Positions 10,201-25,200 of a stretch of 64,000 bases of DNA are shown piece by piece (within the stretch, counting starts at the first letter, position 1; each line of letters opens with the position of its first letter). Made by a program: the position numbers and the translations under genes. This DNA comes from Hippasteria phrygiana (taxonomy: Eukaryota; Echinodermata; Asteroidea; Valvatida; Goniasteridae): positions 1,922,001 to 1,986,000 of the forward strand of contig JAZGUH010000112.1 in the NCBI GenBank assembly GCA_037893225.1, given 5' to 3'. A model generated the notes under the pieces. It saw only the letters and a list, made by a program, of their open reading frames with translations. It did not search any database and had not been told where the DNA came from.

Positions 10201-13200
10201 TGTGCATGACAAAATAGGTGGATTTTGGCGGATTCAGGATACTTTCTAGTAAATTTACCCAAGGGTTTAGGGTTAAGAAAAGTTCTGAAATAAAATTAAC
10301 ACCTTTGCCCGAGTGAAGGGGTTAGCAGGTATTGTTGACCAATTACATTTTTCATTGACAGCTTGATACTTTTGCCATCTCAATCTGATTTTTATTTTGA
10401 TTTTCTTTATTTGTATATTTCAGGCCAATTTAGTCAGTTAGCAGTTTAATTCATTTTCATGTTGTTTATTTCGACAGGACAAAAAATGACCGAGGATACT
10501 TACGTGAATTGCTTTTGGTCGACGCTAGAGGATGCCGTCAGACAACTGCTGTCCCAAGAAGCAGGGGTTTTCATAAAACTATCGTACGAGCAAATGTACA
10601 GGTACATTGTACTGAACCAATGGAAAAATGTGTCGAATCACATTATAATTAATAACCCTAACCATCCCAAATCTGCCAAAGTCAAACACCTTGTGTTGGA
10701 CTTTGATGGATTCAGGACTGCAGGGTCATTCTGTCAAATCACCCCCCCCCCCCCCCCCAAAAAAAATTGAAATTTAAACCTGACCCTCTTCAAATTGGGT
10801 CAAATTTGGTGTATACATAGGATAATTCAGGCTAAAAAAGCTGAAATTTCAAGTTTTAGCCTCATCGGACCAACGTTTTTTGTGGTACAACACACCCAGG
10901 CATGCAACTTTTCCGCGAATCCGCGGATTTCGCATTTTTAAAAAATCCGACTGTAAAAAAAATGCGCGCTTTAGCTTGTTTCCCACTGTGCCGACCGCGG
11001 AATCGTCCATCAACATGACCAATATTGCTAGCGCACATCGTCTGGCTCCGTATTTTGTATACATTACATAGAAAGGTGCAGGACACAGACTCTGTACACA
11101 TTCTGTCGTGTACATGTATAGTCTTGCCGTTGTATGAACTATAGTCGCTATAGCGCCCTCAATCGACTATAGACTGATAGTCTGGTTCCGCATTTTTTTT
11201 CTCGCGTCAATGAATATAATACAATACATCGGGATACAGACACTACATTGTATATGTTTCCACGACGTCGTAAAAGCTTCACGCTAGTGCTACGCGCTCG
11301 CACTTTATTTTCCGTGTTTTTTGAAATTTGCATGCCTGCACACCATTTTTGAATTTTTTTGCCAAAATAGGCATGCCCGCCAATTTTTAAATGACCATAT
11401 CGCTGTAACCAGTGGGCCAGATCTGTTGATATTGGTATCTTTGGAAAAGTAATTGCATATAAAGCAATCCTACATGTACAATGTACATGTACATATTCAC
11501 GAGTGAAGCTGAATTCCAGTTGGTCAATTTATTATTACATGCCAGTGGACATTTTTGCCAAGTACCCACACGTATATACATTGACGTCACACGCGGGGCA
11601 AAAGCGCAAGCACAGTAGACTATAACATGGGACATGGGTAACCTATGTTAGTCTACTACGTACATTGGGCTGGGGACACGGAAATAACAAATAGGTGGGG
11701 TCTCGTGCAGACCGTATATGAAGGTCATCCTGACAAGTGGTACGGTATAGGCACATACATCCAGCTTTGTTTGATGCAGTGGGATGGCTAATATACTGAT
11801 GGTAGTGATGACATTTTTGGACAATAAAAAAATACATTCAATATTGGGTTTTGCCCTTCACCGACGTATTTTATAAACACTGTATACTCAGTGTTGTCCC
11901 GAGAGATTATTTGGAAAAAATCACTCGGGTGGGACTCGAACCCACGACCTCCTGCTTTCTAGTGCAGATGTCTTACCACTCGAATAAAAAAAATACATAA
12001 ATACATAAATACATAAGTACATAAGTACATAAGTACATAAGTACATAAGTACATAAGTACATGAGTACATGAGTACATGAGTACATGAGTACATGAGTAC
12101 ATGAGTACATGAGTACATGAGTACATGAGTACATGAGTACATGAGTACATGAGTACATGAGTACATGAGTACATGAGTACATGAGTACATGAGTACATGA
12201 GTACATGAGTACATGAGTACATGAGTACATGAGTACATGAGTACATGAGTACATGAGTACATGAGTACATGAGTACATGAGTACATGAGTACATGAGTAC
12301 ATGAGTACATGAGTACATGAGTACATGAGTACATGAGTACATGAGTACATGAGTACAGTAAAACAAATAACATGGTTTATTTTGAAATCAGCAAAATTAG
12401 CTGGCCTAACGTTTCAAACATATCAGCAAGTTTTGTTCAAAGGTAAATGACCTTTTGAGGAAGAACTTGCTTAAGTTCGAAACGTTAGGCCAGCTAATTT
12501 TGTTGATTTGTATATTTCAGGTCAATCCAGTCAGTTAGCAGTTTGATTCATTTTTATGGTTTAGTTTGGATGGACAGTCGATATTAGCACCTCTTGATAT
12601 TGGAGTTGATGAACTAGTTGCTTTGGCTTCACCTCGAGAACTAGTTCATCAACTTCAATTGTTATATCCCCGTCTTGGATACTGTATTTTGATTGGCCTA
12701 GAATGATCACGTGCCCGGTCTATAAAAATGCATGGCACACCCCAAACATTATGTAGGACACCGGCCCAGCCAGCCAGCGGATTCAGCTGTATCATTGGTA
12801 CCTACGCTACACTGTTTATGATAGTAAACTATAGTGGGAGCAGCGAACTAGCAGACGAGCAGCTGTTTTGATCGCGTTAATTTCCACCAAGGAAGGCAAG
12901 TTGAACTGAAAAAAAATGGGTTTGGCGATATAACAAATCAATTGTTGACTGCTGTGATGTGGGACATGATATTTTTAACACCCTGTCATGTCCCACATCA
13001 CAGCAGTCAACAATTGTTAAATGTCTCGGGGGAGCTAATGCCGACTGTCCACCCTCAAACCATGTTATATTTGTATACACACCAATGCAATGTTTCTTCC
13101 GACAAGTTGGACCCGCTTGTTGACATGTACATGTAGGACATGGACTTGAACTTTTTCAAGAAAGCTTGCAAGAAAAAGAAATTCAAATTTGTGTTCTGTT

Positions 13201-16200
13201 CTGATATCCATTAACAGTTGTGTGTACAAGTGTGTCTGCCAGCAATATTCTGAGAGGATGTATAGGGATCTGCGACGAGTCATCACCGTCTATTTACAGG
13301 AGAAAGCTGTGTATCTACAGGTACTGCAGCAGGTATACTTGTGTGCCACGGGATGGAGTGGGGACGGAAGGTTAACATTTAAAACGGGGGCAGTGTTAAG
13401 GTTTTGCTCATTTGTTAATGTGTTGTGAAACGGCCACAGGACAATGATTGTTTTTGCCAAGGGCGGCGGTGTTGACTGTGCTTTGGTTTATACCCCGAGT
13501 CAATTAAAATGGAAAGAACCTTCCTATTGGAAGAATGGAAAATATCACCAGAATTCCTCCGAGGAATACGACTCGAACCGTTAAATTTTGACGCAGATAC
13601 AGTGCATTTTGCTTCGATTAGTTCGGCCAGGAGGTAAGTCCAAGGCTAAAAGTGGCCAAATGCAGCGCATGCAAAAAATGGGGAAAATGTTGTTGGTTTA
13701 CTGTTTAAAAATCAACCATTAAAGTAGACACAAACCTTACCATTGTTATATTTTTCTGTTATTTTTCTTCATTGTGTAGTTTAATATTTTTGGTACAACA
13801 ACAATCCTAAAAGGATTGAAAAATTAAATTTTTCACTTTGGTGTTGTACTTCTGGTCATAAAAATGTACCCATGTACTTGCCAGCACTACTTGGCACTTG
13901 CATGCATTTGATTAATGAATTGACTGAGAAGTAGGTTTCATTACATAACAAAAACCAATATTGCATGCATTTTATGTTCACTTTGAATCTGTATCTCTAG
14001 TCTTTATGTCATTGAGGAAGGAGTACGCATACCTTTCAAGGCATTCAGTCAAATCATACTAACTGCTCCCCCGCTGGTGGTGGGCGTTCATCCAGTAATT
14101 ATCTCCTCCCAGAAGATTAAATCTTGTGATGAGATGTGGAAGAAATCCTGGTATAGGCTGGAGCAAAAACCCAAATAAATATCTCACTTTCATTGCCAGG
14201 AAAAAGGGCTCCAAGTGCGATGAATAGGACCACTCTATTCAATGTGATGCCTATTGTTTGCATATGCTTGGCTGCACAGTCCGTTCTTGGCATACCAACC
14301 TCCATCACAGGGATCGAAATATCCACTGGACGGCTGGACCGAGTCCAGTGATTTGAGCGTTGGTCTAGTGAACTCTTGACTCAACTAGTCCGGTGGTCTA
14401 GTGTTGCGTTTCTTTAATACACTGCGTGAAACGCTATCATTAAAGTTCGTTTTTTTCTAAATCTGGTGAACTGAAAAAGCCCCATAATTTCTGGAATGGC
14501 CATTTTTAGTTTTGAGGCAGGGAGTTTCAATCAAAACAGCATTCCTAACCCCTCCCCCAACAGCAAAGGAGAAAAAAAAAATCAAAACACTCATTCAAAA
14601 CACTGTGTTCCTATTTTTACCATTGGTCTTGTGAAATACCTTCTGGTCTAGAAATATTTGTGTGCTACTAGCCCAGCTGTCTAGTAGATTTTTACCTGAA
14701 ATTCGACTCCTGCATCAATAACAGCCAGACAAGAGGGGTTAATGGGAATTCATGGCATGCAGAGACAGTGTCATACCATAGGGATCCCTTTTGTATCTCC
14801 ATGGTCATACTATTCAAACTTATTTCCTGTCATTCCTCCATACCCCCAACCCACTGGACATTTTCACCTGGAACCTCCCTGAATGCTCCAAAATCCAGTG
14901 TTATTATCCCGTGGAAATGCAACTTTCAAGGGAAGTGATGCCCATGACGGGTAATAATGGCTGGACTTGACTGCCGTCATTCCTGCAAAATCCTCAGAAA
15001 TCTCAAGGTTGATTTTGAAGCACCGGGAGGATAAATGGGGGTTCATACTTCATGTGAATGCAAATGCGAATCAAATTTGTGACCCGCTCTGCAAAAAGGG
15101 CACATAAGTCGCTGTATGCTTTTACGCGTAATTTTGTTTGCATCTTTGATACCTATATTATCCTAGTTCATAACCAAAATCTTTGATTTCATTGAATATA
15201 GTTGGAAAAAGAATGTGTTTGTGTCGAGTGCTTCAATCTGTTGCTTTGCTTTTTGTTATTTTAAATAGCTTGTTTCTTCTTAAGTCATTTCAAGAAATTC
15301 CTGAAAACAGACATGCAACTTTCCAAATATCTCGCCAATGCAAAATGCTACAGGCCTCAGACATATACTATATGAAAGCTTATAAAATGGCCTTTCTAGA
15401 TACATGTATAAAACACTATTTTCAAATTTTGCAACATTAACCCTTCTGTTCTCAGGGCCAAAATCGACCCAGCTGCTGTACAGATCAAAACCTATCAAAT
15501 GTCAGATTGAAACACACAAACTGTCAGAGTTGGTGTTTAGAGTTTTTGATAGGCTGTGATAGTTATAAGTATAGGAGGGTTATTAATGGCCCTTTTTGCA
15601 GAGTGGGTCACATTTATGATGTCAACGTCAATTATTCGCATTGTGGATTCGCAAATGTTGCACACATTTCAGCTTGTGGGAACCTTCGCTGTGAATGTTT
15701 CCTGTTCACATTCGCGTGAAGTATGAATCAGCCTTTACGGTTTCCCTGCATGACAGGCTCTTATCCACTGAGAATGGCTAAACTGTCCAACAAAAGGTTG
15801 AATGGTAACTAATTGGTTGAATGGTAACTAATTTGATCAGTTGTATTTTTTTCAGATGTGCAATGCAAGTGAATACAGCAAACGATTCCACAATGTGTTA
15901 AAGCAGTACATCCAAGCCCTTGGAGGAATAGTGCCTATATTTACCTTCTTGGTAAGTTTGAATCTAATTAGCATTTAGATGAGCAAAATTAGCTGGCCTA
16001 ACATTTAAAACTTAAGTAAGTTCTTTCTCAAAGGAAAAAAACAAAAAACCAAAAAGAGAAAGAAGTTGCTTATTAAGTTCGAAACATTAGGCCAGCAGTT
16101 AGCAGCAGTTTAATTTATTTTCCTAGCATTTAAATTGATGAAATTGTTCAGATTATTCATCACTGGCATTTACAAAGAGTTACATGTCTACAGTACGTCT

Positions 16201-19200
16201 TCCAAGGCCCATGCCCACTGATATATATTTGTGAATACACCTATGTGACATTCCAACAGCAAATGTGGACAAATGTGTCCAAAGTTTAAAGGAACTATTC
16301 AGTAACCCTCCAGTGCAACTCCTTGCCTTGCAACAATACAAGCATGATCTTATGGTAAACCTGGCACATACAAATCCCTGTGGAAATTCACAGTTTGCTG
16401 ATAAAAAAAGCCCATATTGCTTCACACCACTGATCTCCATGTATACAAATCTGGATAGATCATTGGCTGTTCAAGTTTAACAACACCATCTGCCATCTTT
16501 CCACTCCAGGCGAACCACAAATGTACATAAAACTAGTGCAAGCACCAGGCTAAGCCGCAATGATTTATGGATGTTCCAAGAATATGTAGTATGGTGCTGG
16601 CAACAGTTGTTCGTAAAGCATGCAACGGTCAATGAGCTATTCAGATTTGTATACATGGATACAGGAAGTTTGCTTTACAAAATGTTAAAACAAAATCATT
16701 GCTTAAGTGACCATCTGCAAGGTGGTACCCTGAGCTCTCCGGTGTGGAGTCTTCTGCCAAACAACCTAGGTGAAATCGGTCACCTACTTTCCCATCAGTT
16801 ATACTTGTGACAATAGGCCACATAGTTCATACTGCTGCCTCCTGGTTGATTGTTCCCTGGGATTGTCCTTTGGTATGGCATTCCATTATCCCTTGGAACA
16901 GTCACCCGGCAGCGGTTGGACTGTGTGGCATGTCTTATATAACTTGATGCTTGGCATAACCTTTTGTATTTATTGTCTGTGTGTAATCGACCATACGTGC
17001 ACCATTTATAAGGGGGTAGTTTTGGGGTGGTGGCCAGTTTTCTGTGCTGGCTGCCACCGAGTGTACTGGTTGAAACTCCATCCATCTCATGTGCATGAGA
17101 CGTAGTGCTGTGAAAATTACGCTTGGATAATTAGATTATCACTGCGTCTTTATGCCGTGTGTACATGTATGCTTGGTAAATGTGAATGTGTATTGAATAC
17201 AACAAAAATCAAATTTATTTTTTCTGAAAAGGAGCTGTTTCGTGCATGTTCTTTGTAAATGCCCTCTGTTTGTCATCATGATTAGATTTTCTATATCACC
17301 CATCACCGCATGGTTACAGAAATATTGCTGAAATATCTTCCTCTTGTTATAAGCTGCTGGTAGAATACCAGGGCAGTGTTCAAAAGGTACAATGTAGCAG
17401 GACCAAATTTTGCTCATGTTCATTTTCTGTGTTCAGTCTAAGGCCTGTTCCAAATGTGCTGCTGCCGTGCTGAATTGAATTGAATTTATCACAGCAATAG
17501 AACGGCAATTTTTAAACATAAGGATCACTGTTTCTGAGACAGCTGCATAGTCAGTCCTTATATAATCACATATGGTTAACTTCTCGTAAAAGATCTTACA
17601 TCTGTATGTTTGGTTGTACACTGAGTGGTTGTGTAGACTCAAACTCAATTTAAGCCTAGACGTCACTGCATTTTTAATGTGAACCTTTTTAATATGCAGT
17701 CTTATTGATTTGTTTGGTTTCTCTTGCAGAATAGGTTTTATGTAACACAGAAGCTCAAAACAGAGTTGAAACCGGAACTGGAACAAATGTTTCTGCAACA
17801 CCTGCAAACCTACATATTTAAAGTACTTGGTAAGTTAGCACATTTATTTTCCCGAGATGGGTTTTCTCTACTGTCTGAATATTATGCCAGCATCAAATGT
17901 TGATTCTACTCTTTTTATGCAATTTAATGCAAGTTTTGGTTATTAAAGGGACACATTGCCTTCAAATGTCATGAAATTTTGCTGTTTGGAAATGTTCCTT
18001 ATCTTTTATAGGAGTTGTTCATGCAAAAAAACATGTATAATGTGTTGTAATTAGTGAGTAGCGATTACAAAACCAAAATCTGACCCGCGAAACATAAACT
18101 TATTTCCAGTAGTAAATACCACCGTCTGAATAATGCGCAAAATACGCTGTAAGAGTCTTTAGGCTGGCGCCGCAGCCAGTGGCCTTGTAAACCTATCAGA
18201 TGATTGCCAGGTACCATTCTCTACCTCGCGACACATATCGCCAGTGCTGCACGCTGTGCCACAGTACATCAAAATGGATCAACAGAACGTATTTCAACCA
18301 GATGCGACTGGAAATACGACTGGTGAACACGGTCCGCCATTTTGTGGAGTCAAAAATTTTGTTCCACAAAATGGCGGACCGTCATTTGTCACGAAATTCA
18401 ACAAAAAGCACGCAATTTGAAGGGATAGTTATGTGAATCTTTATATTCTACTTTTAAAAACGCTTCCCAACCTTATTTATTTCAGTTTTATAGCCCAAAT
18501 CGCAAAATCCAAAGCAATGTGTCCCGTTAAGACAACTCCAGAATAGGTTTTGTTGCAATGAATGTATAGTGGTGTAGTTTGTCTGAATCTGAGACTGAGG
18601 CTAAAATAATGCAACAGTAGACTTAAAGTCCACTTCAGTTTAAAAACTAAAAAAAAAGAAAACCAGGACCAAGTCTGGACTAAACTTGATCCCTGCTACA
18701 AATGTAGACTTGATTCTGGATTCAAGAGTATATTTTTGATGTCATCGTGGTCTTCGACTTCCTAACTTGCCAAGTTGAGATGTGATCATATTAAAAAAGT
18801 AGTCCTTTCCAGTTTTGGATTCAAGCGGACTTCATGTCTTTTTTGTTTTTATTCCCTTAGGCTGTGTCGGAATCAGGTATTTTGTAGATGGCTTTGGTGC
18901 ATTGCCATTGGTACACTATAGTGAGTTAGCATAACCATAATCAAAAATGGCAGTTTTGGACACAAGTTCAGACCCAAGTTGTGGTCTGAACATACATATG
19001 GACTGTCCTAATTTTTCATGAGATGAAGTAAGAGATAAAAATCTGCAGATAGCATCTTTACCTATAGTCATTTATGACTCGGGAGTGGTTTGGCATTTAG
19101 TTAATGGACTAGAACAAATTAAAACGCTGCCATGACCCACCGATGTCGGAATATATCAAAGTTCATAGAATATATCCTTGGCAGGCTTTCAAGTACCGTA

Positions 19201-22200
19201 ATTTTCGGAATATAGGCCGCGGCTTATACGTTGATTCTCACGCTGAAAAATGTCCCTGCGGCTTATACTCCGGGCGGCTTATACGGCAACATTTGAAGAA
19301 TAAAATCAGTCACAGAAGCCGCGCCTCAGCGTGTTGGAAATAAAGGAAACCAGTAGGGACCGGATAGACTTGCAAATGTACCGTAAGTACCGTTCACACC
19401 TCACAAATCGTGTGGTGCGTCTGTTCGTTTTTGTCTGTTTTATCGTTGTGTAATCCATGTTGTTTATTATTTCACTGGTTAATGTAGGGTCCGGCTATCA
19501 GAGTTTTCAATAATCGATACATCGGAGGTTCAACATCGATTATATTCGATGTCAAAATGTCAAAATTCTGGGACTAAACGAAGCGCTAGTCAACTATTAG
19601 TATTAATATTAAGGATCATGATAAACACATCATACCTGCACCGCTTTGAGGCTTAATCTATCGCATCTGCGGTCTGCGAATGTGACAAAAAAATGCAAGT
19701 TGTGTACGTATTAAAGCCTACAATAATTGTAGGCTTTAATACGTACACAACTTCCATTTCCAGCGTCCTCTAAAGTAAACAAAATATTGTTGCAATAATG
19801 TTGTCGCCACATCTTTGCGGAAAAGTCACGTACTTCCGGGGCGCGGGTACCAGTATTGTCCGTAGTAACAAAATCGCGCGCGGGCACCATGCGACGTTCA
19901 TTTTCACATGAGAATTTTTACCGTAATATTACAATCCATTGCAATCCGCTGAAATCTTTCAGTAAAATATATTTATCTGTCTGCATATATATTTATTATT
20001 AATCAATTGTCATTCTGGCGATTTAATTTCGTCCTCGTATGTTCCCTGAAGTGGAGAAAAATCCAGACAAAAATCATCTTTCGTTTACAGCAAAACGAAT
20101 TATTTTCTTCAGATCTAATGAGCGTGCCTAGTTTTGGATTGCACCAAATATGCTACGAGGGATGTTGTTGAATTTCCGAAAACATTGTCAAGTGGAGTAA
20201 ATAATAATGTGGGAAATAAAAATCGTATTTGTGTTTGAAAAAGAAGTTACTTGCTTCCAGGCGTATTTGCTTTATATCAAATTTAAAGAAAAATTACTTT
20301 TATACTGAAATCTTAAGCCGAAACCAATAAACATCCCTTTGCATGAATTAGCAAGGCCCCAAATTTATGAATGGTTGCCAGCACGTACATGTAAGCTTGC
20401 AACAAAATCTACTTTGGCCAATCAAAACGACTATATAGCGACACGTGCTCATACATGATGCATAATGCATATAAGGAATTTGCTTCGCGATGCCGGTGAA
20501 AATAGACATGCTCGCCGTTGCTCGGCGGAGTACAGACTCTGTATTATCGCGGTACTGGAAGTGGTTTTTACAATGATCTCAACTTTTTATTGATAGTTAA
20601 TGTTTGACCAAAACATCCCCTGAATAAAGTACGATATTTTCCCTGTCAAGTTCAAGTTGATTAAACTTAAAGACGATTAGGCCTGCAGGATATTTCTTAA
20701 CACCCTGTCCCCCCCCCCGAAAGGCGACAAAATTCACTGAGACAAGTCTACTGATTGACGATTGGGGGCGCCATTCACTTTACACGGTGCGTCGTTACGC
20801 GTTTTATTTTTTTACCACACTGTCATTTTGCTCCCGTAAGTTTTTACGATTTCGCGGTGGAAATAACGTCCTTCGGCGTCATTTTGCATTTGTACATGTA
20901 GCTGTAGAATGGGAACCAGACAATAGAACTTCAATGGACATACCACCATTGAAGATTTATGTTAAAATAAAGACGGTACTTTTTAGCAGACACGGTGAGG
21001 CAAAAAAGTTTTGGAAAACGTGAATTTATTAAAAAATCAATAAAAGTCCCGACACAACATTTTATAATCGTCATTTTTATACAACTTAGCAGGAAGTCCT
21101 TAATGCCTGATGAACTGGATGAACAATCGCCATACGGTTGGCAACGCAAAAAAAGGAGTAATTTCCGATGCCGCGATAATAAGAGTTGCCGCGATAATTA
21201 ACGGGGAGTCCGACTAGCGCTTCAGCATGCAACATGATGACTTGTGGTTGGACACCGGTGCGGCTAATACGCCAACTTTAAATCTTAATTTACAGATTTT
21301 TGCGTGCTGCGGCTTATACTCCGCGCGGCCTATATTCCGAAAATTACGGTATTCCTACTTTCTCTTTTTTCCCTAATCTGTTTACCTTGGTCCTACTTTT
21401 CTTACCTCTTTCTTGAAATTCCTAGTTTTTCCTACTTTTTGTCATACAGCTACGAAAAATGTAATCTCATTGAAAATTTTACCTAACAGTGTTACACACT
21501 GTCATATAAAAATCACACAATGAAGGGCTTGGGTGCAGGACTACTGCAACTTTACTCACAAGAACTTTAATAGTTGAGGACGGAGCACAAGTGTTCTGAG
21601 CACAGAACATGCCAAATAAGACTTGTGATGCTGTGGACTACTTCCGAAAGCCTGCAAAAGTCCTACATCCTGATTTTGTCTTCCGAAGTCCTACTTTTGT
21701 CCTGTTTTTTTTTATAATTTTGATCCTACTATATATTCTCCTGGATGGTTCCAAGCAAAAAGACTAGGGTTAGTATGACTGAACTACATTATTGGGGATT
21801 GTACAGTGCTTTGTTTAGTCAATCATTCAGGCAAGCATCAGTCGTTAGTGCAAGCGTCAGTCGATCACGCAAACATCAGCCAATCTAGCAAACATGGGCC
21901 GATTATACAGGGGAAATTTTGCACCATCTACCAATCTTGCGGGGCAGGTTTGCTGGGCAATTTACAATTGGTACATGTAGATCATGCAGGAAGAGGTTTG
22001 GGTGATCCTTCAATCACAAATTAACGAGTTTATGATCAACCGATCGTGCAGGGTGGAGGTTGCATGATCTGCTGATCGCGGAAGTTCCTGTGTTCATCTG
22101 CCCTGTGCAATTTGCTTATGTTTGTGCGATCAAATGATACTTCACCCATCACCCATTGCTTGCACAGTCGACCAATTCTTGCTCAAATGATAGGTCATTA

Positions 22201-25200
22201 GATCACGCAGCACTTATCACATGATCGTGCCGATCCACTGATCACGCCCAACTAGTACACAGCTTGGACATGTATGAATATTCATTTGACAGCAGCAGAG
22301 TTTTTTTTTTGAATTTCCTCTTTGTATATTTCCGTTGTGTTTTAGCCATGCTACAGGAAGCACAAGCCAAGCCATTTTCAGTCGATCCATCTATTGCCTC
22401 TGATATAGTCCACGAACTCTATGCCCTGAAACCAGGTAGGTTCACAACAAAATAGGCCAAATGATCCTACATGTTGCACATCTATGTGTCTATTTGTAGT
22501 GGCTTGACCATGGCAGACTACCTGCTTCACCCTTTTGGAGGAAGACACTCAATTTCAGACCTTCTCAGGGTTCTCCCCATGTACAAACGTGCATGTCGGC
22601 CCAATACGCTGGAATTTCATCTGACCATGTAAAATCTTGACAAGAGGCCTACATTTCCATGAATATGTGATCAAAATGCTCGCGCACCGTAACGCAGGCA
22701 CATGGAAGCCTTGCAGTGTAACGTGCGCTGTATGAGTTCCGTGCCGTGCAGGCTAGGCCAGGCCAGGCCAGGCGCGGGCGGGCGGGCGGGCCTGCCTGCC
22801 GGTGCACGTGTGATCCTATATGCCACATGAAATTGTCTGGTTACTGCTTGCAACGTCGATTCCATATGTACACGTACGTATGTTCGCGCTCCGTTTAGCA
22901 TAGTGGCACCGGGAACAAGGTTGCTAAATTAAATTTTGCGTTGTGGTCGGTCCGTCATGCCACACATGTACAAGCAGTCGAAGATCAGCTTTTTCTTAAA
23001 AAAAAACTTGCCTTGATTAATGTAAAAAATATGAAAGGTCGATGAGTCCGAAAAAAATTGAGAATTTAAATAGCCAACATGCAGTATCAGCGTACAAGCT
23101 GGCAAAAAGGAAAATACACAACCCCAACTAGAAAAGAGAGGCCAAGTTCGGTGAATTAAATAGCAGAAATGTTCTTTCTCCACTGATGTTTGTTTGGCAT
23201 TTTTATGATGTCAAATTCGACTTGCTACACTATAGACTGGTTCCGGTTCTTTCATCGTAAATGTAGTCCTTGCCGCTCGGTGGTAACCAAACTGACATCG
23301 AAGCCCGGTGTTAACTCTCCCTAAAACAAAACACAGAAGAGTTTCCGTAGTCCTTCCGAGTATGAATGATTCAAGAAAGTTTGTCGATTTTGTTGCGAAG
23401 GGAACAAACATTAGCTAGAAACATACTGGGTAGGGGTGGCATATAGTTCCGCTGACACAATCTTACCAAGACTCCGCCACGCTTACCTCGCTTCCGTCCT
23501 CGACAAGGCGATGTATGAATGGTGTTATGCACTTCGTCGCTACTTGGCCTATCACATTCTGACAATATTCATTAACCAGTTCGCGTCGGGCATGGTGGTT
23601 TGATTCAGCGAAGGATGTGTATACATGCTGTGGAAGTTTCCTTGGTTGTTGCGGTTGACGTGTTCACACGCCTGACATTGCTGTCATGCACCGCGGTGGA
23701 CTTGTATACATGCCTGAATATACCGGCATACGCCGCAGTGGACTTGGTGTAACGCAGCGGTAGACGTGTATACACGCTACATTTGCCATGCCGCATTGAC
23801 TCGATATCACGCTTCAGTGATTATGCCCATGCTGTGCACAACAAGGACCGATTTACCCCCCCCCCCCCAACTGTTTCTATTGTCATTTATTTTGTTTGTG
23901 TATTTATTTACTATAAACGAGAGATGAAGGGTCCAATAAATAATAAACAGCTAATTTTACGCCGTCACCAGTAACAAATTCCAGGATTTATCTTCACATA
24001 GATAGTCGATAAGCCTCGCCATCATGAACACCATTTCAACACCGTAGTTCCTTTGTCTGCATTTATTCATACAGCCGAGGGATTATCAGCTGTGACCAGT
24101 AAGTCATAGACATACAAATTACGCCACTATTTTTCCTCAGTCTTCTTTGAAATTCCTTTTCAGCTGGCGTGCAAACATTTCTATAGGTTTTACGCGCACT
24201 ATTGTCCCCGGCACTGTGTAGTTTTGACATTTTGACTTTCTTCCTCCGTTCCTCCGTCAGAAAATGTATTTCTTTTCTATATCTACGTCAAGTTAATAAA
24301 TACCAAATAAAGACAGGGAAACGGCAAAAAGTAAAATGTTTTACTGTGAAAAGTATTGACACAAGGGCATTTCCAAGAGTTGAAGACACGCACCTTATTG
24401 AATTGTTTGTTGCTTTCATTTAAAAAAATGTGTATGATGAAGCAATGTTTTGCAATTATTTTCACACAGACTATGCAGAGTTGAACCCTGGCTTGTTTGC
24501 CAAGTACATTCCAAGTGTCCTGCCACCGTGCAGTGTAGAGAACCTGTCCGATTACATCGCGGAGACACACCAAATGCAGATTGAGCTCCTTTCCCATGAA
24601 GACTTCAACAGGTAGGAAGCCAAATAAATGTTGACCAATTGACTAGATCCCTGTTTGCAGGTTAATCTTGCTCCTTAGACTACCCAATGGAATTTTGTGC
24701 AGTTATTTTTGTAAACAATGTCTCAGATTCTGCTTCAAAATATAAGTAATGTGATTGTACTGCAGTCAGGGATGAAGTCGAGTCCATCACAAGCCCCCCA
24801 GTCATAATCTATTCAAATGAGCTTTGACAAAGGCATTGCTTTGTCATTGTTCATCAAGTTACTTGTGACCGGCTTTATGAAAGAACTTCTGACTGGACTT
24901 GCAAAAGGACTTGCAGGGACTCGACTACAGTTGGTTTATTCCATCTCAAAAATTACCATTTTCTGTTTGTCGGAATTTTGAATTCCACCCTAAACCTAAC
25001 AAGTATTGAAAAATCAATTTCCTTTTTATGATGTGTGCCCTTCATCTCAATCAGTGTCTGTCCGTCGATTTTGCCATAGAATTTTGACAAAGCAAAAACC
25101 ATGATAAGTTAATATAAATATACAGGCATGAAATTGTTTACTGAATTGACTGTTGTATTTCTTTTGTATGTTATGTCTTTATCTTGCACACTATCAGCTT

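Noticed and set aside
11921..12373. Three overlapping minus-strand ORFs of 125-150 codons with CTHVLMYS repeats
   Set aside because: Produced by an 8-bp satellite without stops in any minus frame; not evidence of a protein gene.
22671..22901. Minus-strand ORF rich in Ala/Pro/Gly near 22.7 kb
   Set aside because: Caused by the GC-rich CCAGG/GGGC microsatellite in a CACUL1 intron.
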